From assembly GCA_023399155.1 (NCBI GenBank), contig JAEWQP010000016.1, forward strand, positions 1 to 64,000: DNA of 64,000 nucleotides. The letters run 5' to 3'. The position numbers were made by a program, and so were the translations under genes. Numbering within the stretch: the first letter of the stretch is position 1; each line of letters begins with the position of its first letter. The notes under the pieces are model-generated. The model worked only from the letters and a program-made list of their open reading frames with translations. It did no database searches and was not told the origin of the DNA. Positions 54,599 to 61,570 of the stretch are shown one piece after another. Source of the DNA: Verrucomicrobiota bacterium. GTDB taxonomy: Bacteria; Verrucomicrobiota; Verrucomicrobiia; Opitutales; Opitutaceae.

Positions 54599-55624
54599 AT
54601 GGTCGTCGCTGAAAACCATCCGCAGGTTGTGCTCGCGCTGGGCGGGGCGTGGCACGAGTCCGAACTCCGCCAGCGAGGGCTTTCGTCCAGATTCCTCGCG
54701 GCCGCACGGAAACGGTACGACATCCTGGCTTGGCAGGATCGGATCGGAGGCTGGCACTATCCGAAATGGCAATTCGCGACCGACGGGTCCGTGCTCCGCG
54801 AGGTCACCGCCATTCTGCGAATGTATCGATCCAGGGACGCGCTCTACGTCATGTCCCAGTTTCTGTATTCGGAGCAAGGGCACATGCCTTTGATCGAGCT
54901 AATCCAGTCCGGGCGCGGCGACGAGGCCCTCGCCATCTCCCGCGAGCGGGTGCGCGAGTTTCGCGCCGAACGGAGACTGCCACCCGCAGAGATCGCCACT
55001 CTGAAACGGCGATTGAGCGAGCATCGCGACACGACGCGTTATGTCGTCGTCTCGTCATTTCTCAGCCGATGGGCGATGATCTACGATCTCGCACATAACG
55101 CCTACTGCCACGGACACATCAGCGACGGCTGCCTGATCAAGGACAAGCGTCTTGCCGAGGCGATCGCCTCGCAGTTGCGAAACCGCAAGCGCAAGTCCGA
55201 CCTGCACGTGCTCCCAGTACGCAAGACGAAGCGTGGCTATCGCGCTCTCGCAGATCTGCCCGGCGATCGGGACGGGAAGTCGTGGCGTCCGCGCTTTCGC
55301 ACGCCGGACACGACGCCGGTGTTCGTTGCCATCGCGCCGGAAGGCACCCGAGAGAACATCGTCGATGCGATGCTATTCGGCGTCCACCACCGCGAAGCCA
55401 TCCTCCGTCTTCTGACGAACAGCCGGAGCCGGAAAGCGGCCAAAGAGGTGCTCGTCGCCAAGTGCGGGTGTTCGTCGCTCCAAGCAGACGCCGTCCTTGA
55501 CCTGCGGTTGTCCTCGATGACGAAGCCAGCCACCGATGAACTGACCGGGGAGCTTCGAAAATCAGTCGCTCCGAGGGCCAGGAGCATTGGCTCCAGGCGC
55601 CGTACCGATCCTCGCGCGCACTGA
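54599..55624 (+). CDS. Unknown protein: antitoxin-like N-terminus with GyrA-coil-like C-terminus
   Basis: This 341-residue protein is not a known family to me as a whole. Residues about 8-115 resemble the C-terminal domain of Xre/MbcA/ParS antitoxins (RYDILAWQDRIGGWHYPKWQ followed by VTAILRMYRSRDALYVMSQF). The middle (about 120-255) is basic. The C-terminal 70 residues (EAILRLLTNS... and LQADAVLDLRLSSMT) align well with the coiled-coil segment of GyrA/ParC, where the typical phrase is QAQAILDMRLQRLTG. The start is uncertain. ATG 54599 is used; TTG 54562 with AAAGGAG upstream is an alternative. It lies between the two copies of the tRNA 3' end and upstream of the DUF4143 ATPase gene. Confidence 0.6.
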   Translation: MVVAENHPQVVLALGGAWHESELRQRGLSSRFLAAARKRYDILAWQDRIGGWHYPKWQFATDGSVLREVTAILRMYRSRDALYVMSQFLYSEQGHMPLIELIQSGRGDEALAISRERVREFRAERRLPPAEIATLKRRLSEHRDTTRYVVVSSFLSRWAMIYDLAHNAYCHGHISDGCLIKDKRLAEAIASQLRNRKRKSDLHVLPVRKTKRGYRALADLPGDRDGKSWRPRFRTPDTTPVFVAIAPEGTRENIVDAMLFGVHHREAILRLLTNSRSRKAAKEVLVAKCGCSSLQADAVLDLRLSSMTKPATDELTGELRKSVAPRARSIGSRRRTDPRAH

Positions 55625-55808
55625 CTCCGTGTCAGAGGAAAAGGTCACGAGGTCTCCGCGATCGGCACCTCGGCGACGTCGAAGTGGCCACGGTACACCC
55701 ATGCAGAATGATGTATGCCATTCCGGTCACCCGAGAGGGTGACATCAACCAGGATCGGGGAACAAGGCGCACCAAGACCGCCGGAGGACCCCGACCGCCA
55801 GATGTCGG

Positions 55809-55896
55809 GCTCTCAATCGGCCGACCTTCGGCTTTCAATTGGACGAATTCTAGCTTTCAATTGGTCGACACCCTGCTTTCAATCGGTCGCAAGTCT
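55809..55896. repeat. Four tandem 22-bp repeats in front of the ATPase gene
   Basis: Units start at 55809, 55831, 55853 and 55875, a perfect 22-bp period. The first 16 bases follow the consensus GCTTTCAATYGGTCGA, and the last 6 vary. The array ends 16 bp before the ATPase start codon, so it occupies the promoter or leader. A 22-bp period puts all copies on one face of the DNA, as for a cooperative binding protein. The units are too short and the spacers too small for CRISPR. Confidence 0.85.
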
Positions 55897-55912
55897 CGGA
55901 TCAGCTCCAGCC

Positions 55913-57133
55913 ATGTATCCTCGATTTATCGAATCCCGGCTTCGCGACCTTCTCTCCGACACCCGAGTGGTGCTCCTGACGGGCCCTCGCCAAGCGGGGA
56001 AGACAACGCTGGCAAGGAAGGTTGCCGAATCAGGTGCGCCGTTCCTGACACTGGACGATCCTACCGTGCTCGAGGCGGCTCAGCGCGACCCTGTTGCCTT
56101 CGTTCGCGGTCTCGACCGCGCCACGATCGACGAGGTCCAGCGTGCGCCGGAGTTGATCCTGGCCATCAAGCGCTCCGTGGACGAGGACCGACGGCCGGGC
56201 CGGTTTCTGGTGACGGGTTCGGCCAACCTTCTGACCCTGCCACGCGTCGCCGACTCACTGGCCGGCCGCATGTCGATCATCGATCTGTTGCCCCTTTCCG
56301 TGGCGGAGATCCAGAAACGGCCGAGCCGGTTCATTTCCGAGGCGTTCAACGGCCGCGTCGCCGCGCCGGCAAAACACGTCCTCGGTGACGAACTCGTCAC
56401 AGCCGTACTCGCTGGCGGTTATCCCGAAGCCTTGCAGCGATCCACATGGCCGCGTCGCCGGGATTGGTATCTCGACTATGTGCGTGCGATCGTCGAGCGC
56501 GACGTGCGCGATGTCGCCCAGATCGAACACCTGCAGCATATGCCTCGATTGATGCGTGCCCTAGCCCACCACTCGGGTCAGCTCATGAACTACTCCCAGC
56601 TCGGCGCTTCCCTCGGCCTCAACCACGTCACGACGCAGAAATACACCGGCATCCTCGGGCAGCTCTTCCTCACCTACCTGCTTCCGCCGTGGTCGACGAA
56701 CGAACTGAAGAGGCTGATCAAGACTCCAAAACTTCACTTCCTGGATTCCGGACTCGTCGCCGCGTTGCACAACCTCTCGCCGCAGCGCCTGGCAGCCGAC
56801 CGAGGCCCCTTCGGTGCCCTTCTTGAAACCTTCGTCCTGTCCGAGGTGCGCAAACTGGCTTCATGGTCCGGCGAGCGATTCGAGTTCTCCCACTTCCGTG
56901 ACAAGGAGCAAAACGAGGTCGATCTCGTGATCGAAGACCACGAGCGGCGGATCGTCGGCATCGAGGTCAAGGCCGCAGCGACCGTGAGATCGGCTGATTT
57001 CGGAGGTCTGCGAAAACTCGCCGACGCCGCGGGCAAGCGCTTCGCCTTGGGCATGGTGCTCTACGACGAAAAGCAGGTCGTGCCCTTCGGCCCGAAGCTG
57101 TTTGCGGCGCCGATCTCGTCGCTCTGGGGCTGA
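55913..57133 (+). CDS. AAA-family ATPase with C-terminal DUF4143 nuclease-like domain
   Basis: This 406-residue protein has a P-loop LLTGPRQAGKTTLARKV near residues 20-36, Walker B near FVRGLDRATIDEVQRAPEL, and the sensor motif FLVTGSANLLTLP. The C-terminal DUF4143 part carries a PD-(D/E)xK-like core, NEVDLVIED and GIEVKAAATV near residues 336-360. Such ATPases are frequent in island and defence contexts, but their function is not established. ATG 55913 is chosen because the conserved N-terminus MYPRFIESRLRDLL begins there. Four 22-bp repeats stand directly upstream. A degenerate copy of its 3' end lies 2.8 kb upstream, and tRNA-Glu(CTC) follows 65 bp downstream. Confidence 0.88.
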   Translation: MYPRFIESRLRDLLSDTRVVLLTGPRQAGKTTLARKVAESGAPFLTLDDPTVLEAAQRDPVAFVRGLDRATIDEVQRAPELILAIKRSVDEDRRPGRFLVTGSANLLTLPRVADSLAGRMSIIDLLPLSVAEIQKRPSRFISEAFNGRVAAPAKHVLGDELVTAVLAGGYPEALQRSTWPRRRDWYLDYVRAIVERDVRDVAQIEHLQHMPRLMRALAHHSGQLMNYSQLGASLGLNHVTTQKYTGILGQLFLTYLLPPWSTNELKRLIKTPKLHFLDSGLVAALHNLSPQRLAADRGPFGALLETFVLSEVRKLASWSGERFEFSHFRDKEQNEVDLVIEDHERRIVGIEVKAAATVRSADFGGLRKLADAAGKRFALGMVLYDEKQVVPFGPKLFAAPISSLWG

Positions 57134-57189
57134 CACAAGGCCTCCCTTCAGGGTCCGAAACTCGGCATTCAACGCTCGCCATTCGCACT

Positions 57190-57212
57190 TTCAAGAATGG
57201 CGCCCTCACGGG
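57190..57212. repeat. Right copy of the tRNA-Glu(CTC) 3' end
   Basis: This is the copy in the intact tRNA gene, identical over 23 bases to 54397-54419. It includes the last 12 bases of the tRNA and the encoded CCA, the usual site of integrase crossover. Confidence 0.8.
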
Positions 57213-57272
57213 GAATCGAACCCCGGTTTGAGCCTTGAGAGGGCTCCGTCCTAGCCGCTAGACGATGAGGGC
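57198..57272 (-). tRNA. tRNA-Glu (anticodon CTC), CCA encoded
   Basis: Read on the minus strand it begins GCCCTCATCGTCTAGCGG and ends TGAGGGC plus discriminator G and encoded CCA (57198-57200). The anticodon stem GAGCC/GGCTC encloses CTCTCAA with CTC as anticodon, and the T arm is CGGGGTTCGATTCCCCG. Its 3' end faces the small island to the left and is duplicated there. Together with tRNA-Glu(TTC) at 32.8 kb, both glutamate tRNAs of this window border accessory DNA. Confidence 0.95.
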
Positions 57273-57580
57273 AGCGCGCTGAGTTGGTCAGGAAAAAGGA
57301 ACCCCGGCGGAAAATCAAGACCCGGATTTTCGAAAAGTTTCCGGCCCGCTTTGCCAGACTGGCCGCAGCCTGAGGCATGGCCGCACGAGGCCTCGCCTGC
57401 CGGTCCATCGCGTCTGAAACGCCGGGGGTCCGGCCGGCGCACACCCCGGGCACCCCCGGGGGGCGCCCGCGCGAACGGGCTCATAGCAAGGTGCGTGCAG
57501 GCTTTCCCCTCCCCCCGGGTTCGTGGTCGAACGCGATTTCGGGTTTCCTTCAGGATCAACTACGCGTTGCGTGCGGTGCG
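57273..57580. other. GC-rich intergenic region between tRNA-Glu(CTC) and rlmJ
   Basis: This 308-bp spacer must hold the tRNA promoter (minus strand) and the rlmJ promoter. It contains GC-rich palindromic stretches near 57440-57472 but no T run and no gene-like frame apart from an open extension of rlmJ. Confidence 0.45.
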
Positions 57581-58438
57581 TTGAACTACCGCCACATCTT
57601 CCACGCCGGGAACTTCGCCGACGTCTTCAAGCATGCCCTCCTGGTTCCGCTCATCCGCGGGATGCAGCGCAAGGAAAAGGGTTTTCTCTTTCTCGACACC
57701 CACGCCGGCATCGGGGCCTACGACCTTTCCAGCCTGCCGGCCGGCCGCACGCTCGAATACGCGGACGGGATCGCGCGGCTCTGGGCGCAGGAAAACCCGC
57801 ATCCGGTCGTCCGCGAGTATGTGGACCTCGTCCGCCGCTTCAATCGCGAGCGCGGCGGCACCGAGGCCTCGCCGCGATTCTACCCGGGTTCGCCCCGCCT
57901 CGCAGCCATGCTCCTGCGCCCGCAGGACCGGCTCGCCCTGAGCGAACTCCATCCCGAGGACCATGCCTCGCTGCGCGAGGAATTCCGCCGCGAACGCGGC
58001 GTCGGTATTCAGAAAATAGATGCGTTCTCCGCGCTTCGCGCCTGGCTGCCGCCGCCGGAACGCCGCGCCCTTGTGCTCATCGACCCGCCTTACGAGGATC
58101 GCGACGAGACCGCCCGGCTGCACGAGGCGATCGCCGCGATGATCACGCACTTCGGGAGTGCGACCTACGTGGTCTGGTACCCGATCACCGACCGCAGCGG
58201 CGCGGATGCCTTCAAGGCGACGCTGCGCACACTGCCGCTGCCGCCGACGCTCGCGACGGAGCTCGTGATCTACGCGCAGGAACGATCCGACCGGCTCAAC
58301 GGCTGCGGTCTGCTCGTCCTCAACCCACCCTGGCAGATCGCCCCCGAACTCCTCTCGGCGGCCGAGGCCCTGCGCGACGCGCTGGCGGTGGAGGACGGCG
58401 CGCGCGCCTCGCTCGACTGGTTGCGCGAGGAGGATTGA
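57581..58438 (+). CDS. rlmJ: 23S rRNA (adenine-N6)-methyltransferase RlmJ
   Basis: This 285-residue enzyme methylates an adenine in 23S rRNA (A2030 in E. coli). Family features are NYRHIFHAGNFADVFKH at the N-terminus, LDTHAGIGAYDL for AdoMet binding and LIDPPYEDRDE as the catalytic DPPY motif near residue 168. The family N-terminus follows directly after a TTG at 57581, so TTG is the probable start; no ATG or GTG is in frame nearby. The long open frame upstream is GC-rich chance coding. It stands as a single plus-strand gene. Confidence 0.88.
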   Translation: MNYRHIFHAGNFADVFKHALLVPLIRGMQRKEKGFLFLDTHAGIGAYDLSSLPAGRTLEYADGIARLWAQENPHPVVREYVDLVRRFNRERGGTEASPRFYPGSPRLAAMLLRPQDRLALSELHPEDHASLREEFRRERGVGIQKIDAFSALRAWLPPPERRALVLIDPPYEDRDETARLHEAIAAMITHFGSATYVVWYPITDRSGADAFKATLRTLPLPPTLATELVIYAQERSDRLNGCGLLVLNPPWQIAPELLSAAEALRDALAVEDGARASLDWLREED

Positions 58439-58764
58439 ACCGAACGGTCCCGGCCCGGCTGAGCGCGCGTCCTGCGGTGCCCGGAGAGAAACCGCATCGG
58501 AGCTGTCGCCCGGCGCGTCGATGCAGGTGATGCCCGGCCTCTCCCCGCCGCGTCGACGAATGACGGCGGGGAGGCGGCGCGCATCGCCGACGCCTGCGGG
58601 AAGCTGGGGCAGGGTTGCGGGCGCCGCGCCGGTCAAGAGTCAGCGCAACGCAGGAGTCGCGTTTTCCGATTCGCGACGCAGCATTCGCTCCGGTTCGCCC
58701 CGAAGGTCTTCCCCGAGTTTCCGCGCGCCGCCGCCAGGTACCCCAAACCCAAGCCACTTTCACG
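58439..58764. other. Intergenic region, no gene seen
   Basis: This 326-bp spacer lies between rlmJ and the first oxidoreductase gene. It is GC-rich with several local palindromes but no terminator with a T run. It presumably holds the promoter of the oxidoreductase pair. Confidence 0.45.
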
Positions 58765-59943
58765 ATGAAACGCCGTCAGTTCCTCTCCCGCACCGCGGCC
58801 GCCGCATCCGCCTCCATCATGCTGCCCCAGCTCGCGTTCGCACAATCGGCAGGCACAACCCCGACCGGCTCTGCCGCGGCGGACGGGATGAACTATGCAC
58901 CGAAGGGGAAACCGCGCCCCGTGGTGAAGCCGGGCGAGTTCGTGTTCGCCGCGGCGCACCTCGACCACGGCCACATCAACGGCCAGTGCAACGGCCTGAC
59001 CGAGGCCGGCGGAACCCTGAAATGGGTGTTTGATCCCGACGAGAAGAAGGTGGCGGCCTTCCGTGAGCGCTTCCCCGGCGTGCGCGTGGCCCGCGCGCTC
59101 GGCGAGATCCTTGACGATCCCGAGGTGAGACTCGTCACCGCGGCCGCCGTCACGAGTGAGCGCGGCCCGCTCGGCTGCCGCGTGATGGAGGCGGGCAAGG
59201 ACTACTTCACCGACAAGGCGCCGTTCACCACGCTCGCGCAGCTCGAGCAGGCCAAGGCCGTGGTCGCGCGCACCGGCCGCAAGTACTTCGTCTATTACAG
59301 CGAGCGGCTTCACAACGAGTCGGCCATGTTCGCCACCGATCTCGTCCGCCGCGGGGCGGTCGGCCGCGTGCTGCAGGTGCTCGGCCTGGGACCGCACCGG
59401 CTCAATGCGCCGTCGCGCCCCGCCTGGTTCTTCGAGCGCGAGAAGTTCGGCGGCATCCTCTGCGACATCGGCAGCCACCAGTTCGAACAGTTTCTCACCT
59501 ACTCCGGCGCGACGGACGCACAGGTGATGCACGCCGCCATCGCCAATTTCGCCCATGGGCAGTATCCGGAATTTGAGGACTTTGGCGAGGCCTCGCTTCT
59601 CGGCGACAACGGCGCGTCCAACTACGTGCGCGTCGACTGGTTCACGCCCAAGGGACTCAGCGTCTGGGGCGATGGCCGCACCGTCATCCTCGGCACCAAG
59701 GGCACGATCGAGCTTCGCAAGTACGTGGACATCGCGCGGGAGCGCACGGGCGACCATGTCTACCTCGCAGACGGCGACGGCGAGCACCACTTCCACGTCG
59801 CCGGGCAGGTCGGCTTTCCATTCTTCGAGGAGTTCATCCTCGACTGCCTGAATCGTACCGAGAATTCCATGACGCAGGCGCACGCCTTCAAGGCCGCCGA
59901 GCTCTGCCTCCGCGCCCAGGCCGCCGCCCGCCGCATCGCCTGA
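58765..59943 (+). CDS. Gfo/Idh/MocA family oxidoreductase with Tat signal
   Basis: This 392-residue protein starts with a twin-arginine signal (RRQFLSRTAAAASASIML) and is predicted to be exported folded with its cofactor. The N-terminal Rossmann part is degenerate, with AAAHLDHGHINGQCNG where GxGxxG is usual. The substrate domain has TDKAPFTTLAQLEQAK, which places the catalytic-type Lys in the usual EKP-like position, here DKAP. The family oxidises sugars or sugar acids with NAD(P), but members with Tat signals often act on glycan substrates in the periplasm. It is followed after 12 bp by a second gene of the same family. Confidence 0.85.
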   Translation: MKRRQFLSRTAAAASASIMLPQLAFAQSAGTTPTGSAAADGMNYAPKGKPRPVVKPGEFVFAAAHLDHGHINGQCNGLTEAGGTLKWVFDPDEKKVAAFRERFPGVRVARALGEILDDPEVRLVTAAAVTSERGPLGCRVMEAGKDYFTDKAPFTTLAQLEQAKAVVARTGRKYFVYYSERLHNESAMFATDLVRRGAVGRVLQVLGLGPHRLNAPSRPAWFFEREKFGGILCDIGSHQFEQFLTYSGATDAQVMHAAIANFAHGQYPEFEDFGEASLLGDNGASNYVRVDWFTPKGLSVWGDGRTVILGTKGTIELRKYVDIARERTGDHVYLADGDGEHHFHVAGQVGFPFFEEFILDCLNRTENSMTQAHAFKAAELCLRAQAAARRIA

Positions 59944-59955
59944 CCCGCCCGCCCC

Positions 59956-61338
59956 ATGAACGACCCGATCCGCCCCACCCTTTCACGGCGCCAGTTTGTC
60001 CGGCACCTCGGCCTCGGTGGCGCCGCGCTGGCCGCGCCCATGATCGTCCCCGGGCGGCTCTTCGCCGCCGCCAGTCCGAACAACCGGATACGCGTGGCGC
60101 AGATCGGCTGCGGCCGCATCGCCCGCGGCCACGACATGACCGGTGTGTTCGACTCCGGCCTGGCCGACATCGTGGCCCTCTGCGACGTGGATGCGAAGCG
60201 CTTGCAGGAGGCCAGCGCACTTGTCGGTGAGTTCTACGCCAAGGCCGGGCGGCCCGCGCCGAGGATCGGCACGTACATCGACTTCAACGAGCTGCTCGCG
60301 AACGAGGAGCTCGACGCGGTCGTGATCAGCACGCCCGACCACGCCCATGCCGGCCCGGCCATGGCGGCGACGCGCGCGAAGAAGGCGATCTACCTGCAGA
60401 AGCCGTTCACGATGACGCATGCCGAGGGCGTGATGCTGCGCGACGCCGTCGCGGCGTCCGGGATCACGCTGCAGGTCGGCAGCCAGCAGCGCTCGTGGGA
60501 TCAGTTCCGCCGCGCCGCCGAACTCGTGCGCAGCGGGCGCATCGGGCGGGTCTGGCACGTGGAGATCGGCCTGCCGGTCGACCCGACCCAGCCCGACGAC
60601 CCCGCCCAGCCGGTGCCGCCAGGCCTCGACTACGACCGCTGGCTCGGGCCGACGCCGAGAGTCGAGTACACCGAACAACGCGTGCATCCACAGGCCGACT
60701 ACAGCCGCCCGGGCTGGCTGCGCAACGACGCCTATTGCCTCGGCATGATCACGGGCTGGGGTTCACACCATTACGACACCATGCACTGGGCGCTCGATCT
60801 CGAGCACACCGGGCCGACGCGCGTCGAGGCGCGTGCGGAATTTCCCGCGAACAGCATCTGGAACGTGCACGGCGCCTACCACGTCCACCTCGAGTATCCG
60901 GGCGGCATCCAGGTGTCCGTCTCGGACAAGTTTGAGAACGGCCTGAAGTTCATCGGCGATGACGGCTGGATCTTCGTCACCCGCGACGCGCCAGCCACCG
61001 CCAGCGACCCGAGCGCCCCCAGCGCGCTGCCGCCGTTGCGGGCGAGCGACGCTCGGCTGCTCTCGCCCGATGGCCTGAAAGTCGAGCTCATGCGCAGCGC
61101 AAGCCACCACCGGAACTGGCTCGAGTGTATCGGCTCGGGAAGGACGCCGCTCGCCCCGGCCGCTGTCGCCCATCGCAGCAACACCGCGTGCATCGTGAGC
61201 TGGATCGCGATGCGCCTGGGGCGGCCGCTCACCTGGGATCCGAAGTCGGAGCGGTTCGCGAACGACACCGAGGCCAACGCCATGCTCTCGCGACCGGAGC
61301 GCGCGCCCTACGGGATCGGGGCCGGGCCGAAGGCCTGA
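59956..61338 (+). CDS. Gfo/Idh/MocA family oxidoreductase with Tat signal
   Basis: This 460-residue protein has a Tat-type signal (LSRRQFVRHLGLGGAALAA) followed by a Rossmann domain with VAQIGCGRIARGHDMTG near residues 41-57, and the catalytic-site motif YLQKPFTMTHAEGV near 146-159 with the conserved Lys. The C-terminal domain includes MITGWGSHHYDTMHWAL, with a His pair typical of the family. The two oxidoreductases are 12 bp apart and probably co-transcribed. The sialate O-acetylesterase-like gene follows after about 230 bp. Their shared substrate is unknown; processing of a modified sugar is plausible. Confidence 0.88.
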   Translation: MNDPIRPTLSRRQFVRHLGLGGAALAAPMIVPGRLFAAASPNNRIRVAQIGCGRIARGHDMTGVFDSGLADIVALCDVDAKRLQEASALVGEFYAKAGRPAPRIGTYIDFNELLANEELDAVVISTPDHAHAGPAMAATRAKKAIYLQKPFTMTHAEGVMLRDAVAASGITLQVGSQQRSWDQFRRAAELVRSGRIGRVWHVEIGLPVDPTQPDDPAQPVPPGLDYDRWLGPTPRVEYTEQRVHPQADYSRPGWLRNDAYCLGMITGWGSHHYDTMHWALDLEHTGPTRVEARAEFPANSIWNVHGAYHVHLEYPGGIQVSVSDKFENGLKFIGDDGWIFVTRDAPATASDPSAPSALPPLRASDARLLSPDGLKVELMRSASHHRNWLECIGSGRTPLAPAAVAHRSNTACIVSWIAMRLGRPLTWDPKSERFANDTEANAMLSRPERAPYGIGAGPKA

Positions 61339-61508
61339 GAGGACGGTCCAAGGGGGTCCGCCGGCCTCCCGGGCGCAACGTCCCGGGCTGAGGCCGGGCC
61401 CGGCGCCCGCACCGGTCGCAGGGTCGCTGCCTGCGGTCAGGCGCCCGCCAAAAGCCCGCACCCGTGCCGCGCCACGATGCCCATTCGGGCCGGCCGCCAC
61501 CCCACCGT

Positions 61509-61522
61509 TGCGAGCGTTTGCG
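61509..61522. promoter_or_regulatory. Weak LacI-type operator candidate
   Basis: TGCGAGCGTTTGCG matches TGCAAACGTTTGCA at 11 of 14 positions with the central CG intact. It lies 62 bp before the esterase start. It might connect this enzyme to the LacI regulator at 49-50 kb or to another LacI protein. Confidence 0.3.
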
Positions 61523-61570
61523 CGCGATGACGTTCGAACCGAGTTGAGCCCGCAGCGCTGCGCGTGAAGG

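Noticed and set aside
55809..55896. CRISPR array
   Set aside because: Four 22-bp units with a 16-base core and only 6 variable bases leave no room for spacers, and no cas genes are present.
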